DNA of 40,031 bases from a virus: positions 1 through 40,031 of the IMG/VR virus record IMGVR_UViG_3300037493_002347, one strand, 5' to 3'. The notes under the pieces were generated by a model. It was not told where the DNA came from and did no database searches. It was given only the letters and a program-made list of their open reading frames with translations. A program made the translations under genes and the position numbers. Below, piece after piece: positions 17,739 through 25,384 of the stretch. Position 1 is the first letter of the stretch, and each line of letters begins with the position of its first letter.

Positions 17739-19183
17739 GAGTTACCCACTTGCAACCGGAACGTGAATCCGTCCATCTGCCAGGGAAGCGTGCCGGTCAT
17801 CTTCGGACTGATGGCGTCGGCAACTATGGTCAGCGGGATGTGGTTAATCCCGATGGTGCTTCCCGTCACGGTAGGACCGGGATGGATTATCGCTTCGTTA
17901 CGGACGTTCGGGTAGATGGTGAGGTTCTGTGTTCCCGATTGCTGCGTCTCATAGGCAATCCATTGCTTCTTACGCCCTGGTTCCCCCGCGTAGAGATATG
18001 GGAATCGTGCCGTCCAAGCATAGCCGCTTTCTCCTGAATAAGTGCTATCAAACACGTAGACCGTATTGCCGCTGCGTACGTAGACCTTACCACGGAACTC
18101 AACCATGTGGGTAATCGTGAACGGCAGCGTGTACTTGGTCCAACCCTTCACGTCTGCTTGCCGCGAGTTGGTCATGACGTACATAATCGAGCCGACAGCA
18201 CACATGTACTGAGCACGAGAAGACGACCACAATGACACGAGTTGCACCGTGGACGGATCAATAAGTACCGTCTCTGCTTGGATGTTGGCCCCAATGTCGC
18301 CGTCTTCAGCTTGGCCAGATGACACCGCCACGCTTAAGCTACGGAATCCACCTTGTGCAAAGTAGATCGAATCGCCCATCATGTTGGCAACAGATCCGCT
18401 TTGATCCGTACCCGCACCGCCGATAATGTCGGAAATCTCGTTATCGGCGGGATCGGTAAAGAAGCCCCAAAGCTGTACGTTATCGCGGAAGAATACCGCT
18501 AGCTTGTTGCCAAAATACGAGAAGCCGCGCACCTCGGGGTCGCCGTTCACGTGCTGCGTAACTGGCAGATATCCGGCATCGCCGCTGGAACTCCAGTCAG
18601 TCGGGCCGTTGATCGATGACGAATACCACACGTCGTTCGTCGATTGATCGTGCGAGATCAGCTTGCGCGACATGGCGAACAGGAACGGTCCCGGCGTGAA
18701 CGGGGTCGTGACCGCCGTCTTGCCAATCACCGCAATGCTGTAGGTCGATACTTCGGGGATGTAGTGATGCTCGTACTGGAAGCCCAGGCCCGGGTTTGCC
18801 GGATCAAGGTACTTCTCAATTACCACGTACGGAACCCGGTCCCACACCTGCGATGCCGTCAGCCGTAGTGCCGTACCGAGATCGCCACCGGTTGCCCGGT
18901 TGCTGAACCAATCGTAGCGCATGCCCGGAGGTGGATTTGTAAAAACCCCTGATGCTGGCACAGGAAGCGCCGTACGCAAAAACCCATTAGCGACGTACAG
19001 GCCAAGACTCGTTGAATCCAGCACGGCAAAGGGCCGTAACTGCGCACGCGACCGCAATCCACCGCCCGTGGTCAAGTCCAGATTCGTCGCTTCGCGCAAC
19101 GAGTTGGGTGCGCTGGCATCGACACCGCGACGAAGATCGAGGCCGACAAAGTCGCCTACCGTTACGACAGGTGGTTCACCCAT
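17735..19183 (-). CDS. Tail nozzle/stopper-like beta-propeller protein
   Basis: 482 aa. The N-terminal FVGLDLRRGVDASAP, then REATNLDLTTGGGLRSRAQLRPF, is the usual opening of podovirus neck/nozzle proteins that form a propeller around the tail channel. The rest is beta-rich (GSIMYVMTNSR, GKVYVRSGNTVYVFDS). I start at ATG 19183, which forms TAATG with the upstream stop; an upstream TTG at 19198 would overlap 16 nt. It follows the connector gene, as expected for a nozzle protein. Confidence 0.65.
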   Translation of the reverse strand: MGEPPVVTVGDFVGLDLRRGVDASAPNSLREATNLDLTTGGGLRSRAQLRPFAVLDSTSLGLYVANGFLRTALPVPASGVFTNPPPGMRYDWFSNRATGGDLGTALRLTASQVWDRVPYVVIEKYLDPANPGLGFQYEHHYIPEVSTYSIAVIGKTAVTTPFTPGPFLFAMSRKLISHDQSTNDVWYSSSINGPTDWSSSGDAGYLPVTQHVNGDPEVRGFSYFGNKLAVFFRDNVQLWGFFTDPADNEISDIIGGAGTDQSGSVANMMGDSIYFAQGGFRSLSVAVSSGQAEDGDIGANIQAETVLIDPSTVQLVSLWSSSRAQYMCAVGSIMYVMTNSRQADVKGWTKYTLPFTITHMVEFRGKVYVRSGNTVYVFDSTYSGESGYAWTARFPYLYAGEPGRKKQWIAYETQQSGTQNLTIYPNVRNEAIIHPGPTVTGSTIGINHIPLTIVADAISPKMTGTLPWQMDGFTFRLQVGNS

Positions 19184-19884
19184 TACCAAGGATTCCAATC
19201 AGTACGCCAGTAGCGCGAGCCACGAAGGCGCAAGTTATCGTACACTAGCGGAACATACCCACGCATGCTGATAGCGCGAATCTCGCCCTGCTCTTGCGAC
19301 GTGCGTTGCAGGTAGCGCATGTGGTCGGCCATGTCGGCCTTGTAGTCCCCGCCGAGGCCCGTGTGGCGCTTCAACAGATATGCAGCGCGTTGGATCAATG
19401 CTTCAGGATCAACGTTGGTGCGATCCGTCTCGGACAGCAAACTAGCCGGATTCTGGTAGTACTCAATAACCAGCGTCACCCACGTAGATGTCGGAGCCGG
19501 GTACAGGCGCAAGGCCCGATCCACAATCTCATAAGCATACGGCATGCCACTTGTCTTGGTAATGTTTCGCAGCTGTGCGCCGTGATAGGCGGTAAGATCG
19601 AACTCATTACCTGAGTCATTGATGACGGCAATACGCCCAAGCCGAGACATCAATGCATCGTCTGGCGTGTCGTAGACTGCTTGATCCGTAATCAGGTTGT
19701 ACGTTGCCCGCGTGCGCTGCGTCAACCACGGCGCTTCAAGGTGCAATTCGCGTTGTGCTTTTCGCAGCAACTCGTCAACGAGCGGATATGCATCAGCCGC
19801 CTGCCCGCCCGAGACTGAGTAGCCACCTCGCACCAACACAGAGTTGCGTAGTTCAACAAGCGTAGGTGCGAGGGCTTCGGGCAT
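19183..19884 (-). CDS. Head-tail connector / tail tubular A-like protein
   Basis: 233 aa. It resembles podovirus adaptor proteins: an N-terminal helix bundle (VDELLRKAQRELHLEAPWL), then YNLITDQAVYDTPDDA, a short beta region (LYPAPTSTWVTLVIEYYQNP) and a C-terminal helical part with EALIQRAAYLLKRH. Such proteins form the ring between portal and nozzle. It lies 2 nt after the previous gene and overlaps the nozzle-like gene as TAATG. Confidence 0.7.
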   Translation of the reverse strand: MPEALAPTLVELRNSVLVRGGYSVSGGQAADAYPLVDELLRKAQRELHLEAPWLTQRTRATYNLITDQAVYDTPDDALMSRLGRIAVINDSGNEFDLTAYHGAQLRNITKTSGMPYAYEIVDRALRLYPAPTSTWVTLVIEYYQNPASLLSETDRTNVDPEALIQRAAYLLKRHTGLGGDYKADMADHMRYLQRTSQEQGEIRAISMRGYVPLVYDNLRLRGSRYWRTDWNPW

Positions 19885-19886
19885 GA

Positions 19887-20447
19887 TTACTTCTTGGCTT
19901 CGACCTTGACTTCAGCCGCTGACAAGCGACCGGCAACGTCAATAGTGATGGTAGGCACACTAGCGAGATCCACAAGACTCTGACCGACGCAGGAAGCGCG
20001 ATCCACGAATCCGGCAGCTTGCAAAGCGCGGGCTTGATCTTCGGTAAGACCGAATGCAAGGAAGGTCGGATTAGCCGCCACCTGAGCGCGAGGCTTAGCC
20101 ATTTGACGCAAGCGGTCGTGTTCCGCCACCAGCAAACGTTCAAATTCTTTCTTCAGGCTCTCAGGATTCCACACGGCGTCGACATGGTACATGCCGTTCT
20201 CGCCCTTGTAGACCTTGCGAAGCCATCCGATTTCTTGCTCAACGCTGCTGACATCGCGGTAGCGCATAGTCGGCTCGCCGTCTTCCGGATACGGCTGTAC
20301 GTCGACGCCGTTACCCGGGGCGGTTGGTTCCAGGCGACCACTGAATACACGGCGCAATACGTTAGAAACGTACGACGGGTAGATCAACGGGCCGTAGCCC
20401 ACGCCACTGTGGCATCGGACGGTGATAAGGGAATTAGGGATATCCAT
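19887..20447 (-). CDS. Structural module protein with HhH-like C-terminus
   Basis: 186 aa, not firmly recognised. The N-terminal part is mixed beta. A helix at about 110-130 carries EFERLLVAEHDRLRQMAK. Residues about 135-180 (LTEDQARALQAAGFVDRAS, then LVDLASVPTITIDVAGRL) read like a helix-hairpin-helix or similar subunit-binding motif. It sits between major capsid and connector, where head-completion proteins usually lie. Its GGAG ribosome-binding site can be sequestered in the stem described at 20454-20525. Confidence 0.55.
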   Translation of the reverse strand: MDIPNSLITVRCHSGVGYGPLIYPSYVSNVLRRVFSGRLEPTAPGNGVDVQPYPEDGEPTMRYRDVSSVEQEIGWLRKVYKGENGMYHVDAVWNPESLKKEFERLLVAEHDRLRQMAKPRAQVAANPTFLAFGLTEDQARALQAAGFVDRASCVGQSLVDLASVPTITIDVAGRLSAAEVKVEAKK

Positions 20448-20453
20448 AAAGGG

Positions 20454-20525
20454 GTTGCTCCGCGTATCACGCTACAAACAAACTCCCCCGTGGCAAGCCA
20501 CGAGGGAGAACCTGTCGGGAGCAAC
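20454..20525 (-). promoter_or_regulatory. Outer stem sequestering the Shine-Dalgarno
   Basis: On the leftward transcript GTTGCTCC (20525-20518) can pair over 8 bp with GGAGCAAC (20461-20454). The second arm contains the GGAG ribosome-binding site of the gene starting at 20447. The stem encloses the terminator-like hairpin, so read-through and translation of the downstream gene could be linked. This is seen as sequence complementarity only. Confidence 0.4.
20483..20508 (-). terminator. Rho-independent terminator after major capsid gene
   Basis: The leftward transcript forms a 12-bp stem with one mismatch (CTCCCTCGTGGC with GCCACGGGGGAG), followed by TTTGTTTGT. It lies 37 nt past the capsid stop. 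Like partial terminators after capsid genes in other phages, it probably sets the high capsid level against the downstream tail genes. Confidence 0.75.
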
Positions 20526-20544
20526 GACGTACGGTTTTTAGCGA

Positions 20545-21681
20545 TTAAGAGGCCAAAAGAATAACGGCGTTCGCGTTCGGAGCCTTCGGCAGCAAGACGG
20601 CCTTGCTATCGAGCGAGATACGGGTGACGCGAACGTCGCCAGCATCAGGCGGGAAGCTCATAACCTTCTTCTTGGCCGGGGCGTACGAAAGCTGCCACGT
20701 CTTGGTGTTCAGCATGTACATGCGGCGAGTCCACGCAGCGGCTGGGGCGAGCAGGGTATCCAGAACCTCAAAGGTCGGGTTGTGGATAATCGGGGTGCCT
20801 TCAAAGCTGACGCCGGTATCGGGGAAGCCGATGTCGGCCATACGCTTCTTATCAGCCAGCGTGGTCGTGAACTGGATGTTGTTCGTGGTGCAGTAGTTGA
20901 CGTAACGGTCGATAGCGCCCGCACCGGCCATGATGAAGTCCACGCCATCGGTACCCATTTCCATACCGCGGAGCGACAGGTTAGCCTGACGACGAGCACG
21001 GGTCAGACCAGCACGCAGGGTGCCAGCAGCGCCGTAGGTCAAGCCGATCTCAGCGTAGTGCTGGAGAACCGAGCTGGACGCGCGGAGCTTGGTACCGATA
21101 GAGCCGGTGGTGACGAGGCCGGTAGCAGCCGGGAACGGCAGGTACGCATCCAAGCCCTGGGCGAGCTTAGGATTGGCCGAGTTGTCGGACAGGAGCATCT
21201 GATCAAAAGCAATATCGAACTTGTCGTCCATCGCTTCGAGCTTGGCCATCCAGTAATCAACGAGAACCTGCGCTTGAGACTCAGAATCGACTTTGCCAAT
21301 CCGGGTGCTGCGGGACTGATTGGGGACGATGGTCAGACCGCAAGCGGCTTCGATGTCCTCATGGACGAACTCTTGGCCCATGTGCAGATTGGCCCACTGG
21401 AACTGAGTTTCGAGTTCAATCGGCGACTCAGTGAAGCCGAGAACGTCACGACGCTCAAAGCCTTGCAGGTCAAACTCAGCGGTGAGCTGGTACTTGAGGA
21501 TAGGGCCGTTGATGCCGGCAGCCGAGACACCGGCAACAGGGGCCGAGCCTTCCAGCTTTTCCAGCAGGTTAAACCAAGGCATCGCTTTGCGATCAGCCTT
21601 GATCTGTTTCTTACGGTTGAGCACGCCAGGGTAGGCGGCGTAGGCGATGGATTGAAGAGCTTCGGGAGTGAAGGTAGTCAC
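20545..21681 (-). CDS. Major capsid protein
   Basis: 378 aa. It follows portal and scaffold genes and has a terminator after it, the classic place and regulation of a major capsid gene. The sequence opens MTTFTPEALQSIAYAAYPG and has a mixed fold with a helical region around residues 130-170 (SQAQVLVDYWMAKLEAMDDKF), consistent with an HK97-type coat. I chose GTG 21681 because AAGGA lies 8 nt upstream; the in-frame ATG at 21732 has no such site and adds an unlikely leader. The body of the call rests on context more than on a named family. Confidence 0.75.
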   Translation of the reverse strand: MTTFTPEALQSIAYAAYPGVLNRKKQIKADRKAMPWFNLLEKLEGSAPVAGVSAAGINGPILKYQLTAEFDLQGFERRDVLGFTESPIELETQFQWANLHMGQEFVHEDIEAACGLTIVPNQSRSTRIGKVDSESQAQVLVDYWMAKLEAMDDKFDIAFDQMLLSDNSANPKLAQGLDAYLPFPAATGLVTTGSIGTKLRASSSVLQHYAEIGLTYGAAGTLRAGLTRARRQANLSLRGMEMGTDGVDFIMAGAGAIDRYVNYCTTNNIQFTTTLADKKRMADIGFPDTGVSFEGTPIIHNPTFEVLDTLLAPAAAWTRRMYMLNTKTWQLSYAPAKKKVMSFPPDAGDVRVTRISLDSKAVLLPKAPNANAVILLAS

Positions 21682-21702
21682 GAGACGATCCTTACCGCAT
21701 AG

Positions 21703-21722
21703 CGGCGGGTTTGACCCCGCCG
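21703..21722 (-). other. GC-rich intergenic hairpin before capsid gene
   Basis: Perfect 7-bp stem (CGGCGGG with CCCGCCG) and 6-nt loop between the scaffold stop and the capsid ribosome-binding site. There is no U-run on the leftward strand, so it is more likely an mRNA stabiliser or processing site than a terminator. Confidence 0.55.
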
Positions 21723-21741
21723 ATATGGGCAAGGGTCGGGT

Positions 21742-22827
21742 TTAGCGAACGAACTTTCCAGCCGCGATGTCCCGAATGAGCTGTGCTCGGGAATCAATCT
21801 CGACTGGCTTAGGAGCGGGTGCGGAGCTAGAACGGACCTGAGTCCCAGCTACCGGCTTGATTGGTTTTCTCTCGGTCACGGGCGACGCCTTACGGACTTC
21901 ATCGCGCACAATGTCCTGATAAACCGCAGTCCACATGAGAGGATTACTAGTGCGACTGGCTTGGCTAAGACGTTCGTTGACCGCTGATGCGATCTTGGCG
22001 AAATTGGGGATCTTCGCTTCGTACTCTTTTTCCAAACGCACTACCTCCGCAATAGCAGCTTCCCGGATAGGGTCGTGCCGTTGCTGGTCTTGTGGTGCGC
22101 GAGGCTGGATTTTTTCGGGTTCGGGAGCGGGTCTATCGGCCTTGATTTGCAATTCCGCCAACCGGCGTGCTTGCTTTCTGGCGACCTGCTCACCGATCTG
22201 AAGGTCGTCTACTTCGGAAGCGAACTCCGCGTCGTAGATTTCCTTCGCAACATCGTCTACTGATTTGACCTTGGGGGCTTCTACCGGGGCCGACTCTTTC
22301 CAGCCGAACGCCTTAGCAGTTGCAATCAAGGTGCCGATAGCCTCTTTGTCACCATTCTTGACCTGCGCCGCGAGAGCCGTCCAATTGGCGAACTCTTCCG
22401 GGCTGATCTTGTTCTTGGTGAGCATCTGCGTAATCACGTCGCCAAAGGCGGCAGCTTTTCGCAGCTCGTCAATCGTCTTCTTGGTACGTTCGCCAAGCCG
22501 CTTATCAGCAGCAAGGTCTGCACCAACGAGCGATTTAGGCTCATCGTCGTCCGACTTCTTCGAGACCGGTGTCGAGTCGCCTTCCGGCTCTTCGTCATCG
22601 TCGTCTTCGGAAACCTCTTCGGAAACTTCTTCTTCAGCCTTTTCTTCAACAGGCTTCTGAATTAGCGACTGGATGAGGGATTCCCGCGAATGTTCGGCGG
22701 TATCAATAGCGTCGTTGCCGATTTCCGGCTTCGTGCTTTCCTCACCCTGGGACGTAGGGGCGGCTTGATCGTTAACGTCCACTTCCCCGTCAGGGGTGAT
22801 CTGTTCTGTATTCATAGCGGCTTGCAT
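21742..22827 (-). CDS. Scaffold-like acidic protein
   Basis: 361 aa and strongly acidic in the first third, with a Glu/Asp run near residues 60-90. It is helical in the middle and basic/Pro-rich at the C-terminus (SSSAPAPKPVEIDSRAQLIRDI). Size, charge pattern and position between portal and major capsid fit an internal scaffolding protein that guides procapsid assembly and then leaves. AGGAG lies only 2 nt before ATG 22827; a second ATG at 22815 has a poorly spaced site. Confidence 0.7.
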   Translation of the reverse strand: MQAAMNTEQITPDGEVDVNDQAAPTSQGEESTKPEIGNDAIDTAEHSRESLIQSLIQKPVEEKAEEEVSEEVSEDDDDEEPEGDSTPVSKKSDDDEPKSLVGADLAADKRLGERTKKTIDELRKAAAFGDVITQMLTKNKISPEEFANWTALAAQVKNGDKEAIGTLIATAKAFGWKESAPVEAPKVKSVDDVAKEIYDAEFASEVDDLQIGEQVARKQARRLAELQIKADRPAPEPEKIQPRAPQDQQRHDPIREAAIAEVVRLEKEYEAKIPNFAKIASAVNERLSQASRTSNPLMWTAVYQDIVRDEVRKASPVTERKPIKPVAGTQVRSSSAPAPKPVEIDSRAQLIRDIAAGKFVR

Positions 22828-22842
22828 TGCTCCTGCAAGGGT

Positions 22843-24978
22843 TTATTGACCGAGGCGATTGCCCGGGTTGTTGGGAAGATTTTCAGGTGAAGGAACGCCT
22901 TCCATAGGGGGCGCTCCGCCCTCTTGGCCACGCGGTCCTTGCGCATTGGGATCGCCGCCAGGGGCTGGCGCATTAGGCATTCCCCCTGGTTGCGCCATCA
23001 TCGGATTCCAGAAATTACGGATATCTTCGGAGATGCCGCCAAGGGCCATGACCTTAGCCATCACGTTACCGACATTGATGCCGGGGACGCTTTGCAGCTT
23101 CATGATGATGTCGGGAAAAGCCGTCCAAAACTGCATTTTTCCAGCAAAATCCGGCGGTCCCGAAACGGCGCCTTGTATTTCAATTTGGAAGTTGACCGAC
23201 AGCTGCTCCGCCGATAGGGCGAGCCACACCGACTGCATGCCGCACATCGCCTTGATGTTATCAGCGGGGAACACCTTAACGGCAACTTGCCCCATCCACT
23301 CCAGCAAGTCGGAGAACGTACGATTAAGCTGTGCCTGACGCCGTGAATTGGCCTTCTGCATGCCTTGGTTCGCCAAGGTCAGATCCGTAGCAACTTTGCC
23401 TTCGCCCTGCACGCCCATGCCCGTCAATGGCACGTTGGCCACCATCTGCATGTCAGCAACTACCTTGGAGGTATCGTAGAGACCCTGGTTATAGGGCGCT
23501 CCGTTCATCTCCTTCATGTACTTGTTAACGTCGTCCGCCTTCTTAAGCATGACGGCTTGGAACGGTGCACGGCCTTCAATGGCGTCAATGTCGGCTTGAT
23601 CCGCAGCGCCTGCCGCAAGGGCAACCCACGGATAGCTAGCGCGTCGGCCCTGGCGGTCGTGCGTGCGAAGCAGGTTGTACTCGTTCTGAAGATCACGCTG
23701 CAGCCGCACGTCCGAGATCGGCAAAGCCCGACCGGATACGCGATTGAAGTACACCGGGAACAGACTGAACGGATTTGATCCAACGGCCTGGAACACTTCG
23801 CTAGCGAGGAAACGGCTGACGCCGTCCACCCACACGTAGCGACGCCCCATAACACGGTGTTCCAACGTCCAGACGGCACAGCGATCATTGATCTGCTGCG
23901 CTTCAATGTCCGTACGTTCATCCGGTCCGAGAATGCCCCAGCGGCGTTCCGTCTTCTTGCCATCCGTCGTGTAAACCGTGATCGACTTGTACTCGTCCTG
24001 CTCTAGGGCGAACTTAGCGGCGATGTCTTCCTTCGACAGGTAGACGCGATACGCCATCCAAGCTCCGCGACGAAGCTCTTCGGGGCGCTTAATCGACCAG
24101 TCCCAGCGAACGTCTTCCGGTAGCAACTGATCGACGCTAAAGCCGAGATACCGCTCAAGCTCGGGGCACCCCAGCAAATCTAGCTCTTCGCCATCGATGA
24201 TCGCGGTCTTGCGCACGGTACGCGGGTCCGTCGGATCTGGCACCATCTGCTCAGTAGGCATGCCGGTCATGGGGTCCATGACGGTCTGCGGAATCATGGG
24301 TGGCTGCGCGATAATGCGATCCGCCATCCACACCTTAAGGGTGTGGTCCAAGTCCTTCAGCTTCTGTGCATCGGCGCTGTCATCGTTAAAGTCGCCCGCT
24401 GCCTTGGCTTCCTGGAGGCGCAAGTACTCAGCGACGTTTTCCTGCTGATCATTGAAACGGTTCTGGCCGACGGGATCTTTCAGGAAGTCTTCCTGTACGG
24501 ATACCTTCAACCACGCAATGCCGTTAGTCTGCGCGTCTTGTGCAGCGCCTTCCATCAATTCAGGAAGCCGCGTCTGCGTGATCATCCGATTGAGGAACAG
24601 CTCCATGGTCTCGGACATCGCCGTCATCGACGGATCGACAAGACCGCCCGCCTGAGGCAGCACTTTGCACGAGGCTTTAGGATCATCTAAGCCGAGGTTG
24701 GCGACTACCGTCTGCTGATTCTTGAGAACCTGATTGACAATAACCGTGTCTTGGTCCTTAGACCCGATCAACTCTTCGGCAACGTAGGCGCGATCTTCCT
24801 GCATCTGCTCGAAAGCATCACGCAGAAACTGCGGGGTTTTAACAAGTTCGTTGAACTCCGTGATAAGCGCCCGCTCTGAGGCCGATGCCTCGGGGGTCTT
24901 CTCAGCAACAAGTTCAACTACTTCCGCAACTTCGGGAATAGCAGGATCCATCTGTGCGGCTTCAATAGATGGATTCAT
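22843..24978 (-). CDS. Portal protein
   Basis: 711 aa, in the range of large podovirus portals. Typical features are an N-terminal helical segment, a wing-like region with PMIPQTVMDPMTGMPTEQMV, a long middle containing NEYNLLRTHDRQGRRA, and the PLTGMGVQGEGKVATDLTLA to QKANSRRQAQLNRTFSDLL helical section seen in portals. The tail is Pro/Gly-rich and disordered. The portal forms the 12-subunit ring for DNA entry and docks the terminase. It overlaps the upstream 88-aa gene as ATGA and is followed by scaffold. Confidence 0.85.
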   Translation of the reverse strand: MNPSIEAAQMDPAIPEVAEVVELVAEKTPEASASERALITEFNELVKTPQFLRDAFEQMQEDRAYVAEELIGSKDQDTVIVNQVLKNQQTVVANLGLDDPKASCKVLPQAGGLVDPSMTAMSETMELFLNRMITQTRLPELMEGAAQDAQTNGIAWLKVSVQEDFLKDPVGQNRFNDQQENVAEYLRLQEAKAAGDFNDDSADAQKLKDLDHTLKVWMADRIIAQPPMIPQTVMDPMTGMPTEQMVPDPTDPRTVRKTAIIDGEELDLLGCPELERYLGFSVDQLLPEDVRWDWSIKRPEELRRGAWMAYRVYLSKEDIAAKFALEQDEYKSITVYTTDGKKTERRWGILGPDERTDIEAQQINDRCAVWTLEHRVMGRRYVWVDGVSRFLASEVFQAVGSNPFSLFPVYFNRVSGRALPISDVRLQRDLQNEYNLLRTHDRQGRRASYPWVALAAGAADQADIDAIEGRAPFQAVMLKKADDVNKYMKEMNGAPYNQGLYDTSKVVADMQMVANVPLTGMGVQGEGKVATDLTLANQGMQKANSRRQAQLNRTFSDLLEWMGQVAVKVFPADNIKAMCGMQSVWLALSAEQLSVNFQIEIQGAVSGPPDFAGKMQFWTAFPDIIMKLQSVPGINVGNVMAKVMALGGISEDIRNFWNPMMAQPGGMPNAPAPGGDPNAQGPRGQEGGAPPMEGVPSPENLPNNPGNRLGQ

Positions 24979-25241
24979 GGTAGTCTTTCTACACCAATGT
25001 AAACGATCGTCAACGTGCCAGATCCCTTGACCCAGACGTATTGCTCAATCTGCTGCACGGGGATGAACTCTACCGTACTTAGCGGGACATCCCAATACGC
25101 GGACTGGCTGTTGTCGGTTATCTGCCACGCGGCGGAACCCTGCATGCGCGCTTCGACGACGAACATGCCCGAATCTGGTAGCCGTGTGGGGGTAGCTGAC
25201 AGCGCGAGGGTGCTGACTTTGATTTTAGTTGTCGTGCTCAT
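24975..25241 (-). CDS. Hypothetical small beta protein
   Basis: 88 aa, beta-rich (LPDSGMFVVEARMQGSAAW; YVWVKGSGTLTIVYIGVE), resembling small virion proteins that decorate fibres or heads. Start ATG 25241 is fixed by an ATGA overlap with the 48-aa gene upstream and by AGGTGG 8 nt before it; a GTG at 25253 is less likely. The stop overlaps the portal start. Confidence 0.6.
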   Translation of the reverse strand: MSTTTKIKVSTLALSATPTRLPDSGMFVVEARMQGSAAWQITDNSQSAYWDVPLSTVEFIPVQQIEQYVWVKGSGTLTIVYIGVERLP

Positions 25242-25384
25242 GCGCGTGGCCACCTATGACGGAAGAATCCAAGCCCGCTACGGATGCGAGGCAAATACCC
25301 CGAACCGCCTGCTATGGGGTTGTAATTGGCGTTTCCCAGCCAGTTAGCAACCCAGTTGCTATTCCAATTAGCCGACCAGCTCAC
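25238..25384 (-). CDS. Trp/Asn-repeat small protein
   Basis: 48 aa. The GTG start overlaps the stop of the 1122-aa gene (GTGA), and the stop overlaps the next ATG (ATGA), so it is locked between neighbours by the junction pattern of this genome. The N-terminus has a WxANWxxNWxxNWxG pattern (SWSANWNSNWVANWLGNANY), followed by a basic tail. Similar Trp/Asn-rich short proteins often follow tail-fibre genes in phages; function unknown, perhaps a fibre-tip or assembly part. Confidence 0.6.
   Translation of the reverse strand: MSWSANWNSNWVANWLGNANYNPIAGGSGYLPRIRSGLGFFRHRWPRA

Noticed and set aside
20782-21702. 306-codon open frame on the + strand opposite the major capsid gene
   Set aside because: It mirrors the codon pattern of the capsid gene, has no ribosome-binding site or recognisable domain, and runs against the operon.
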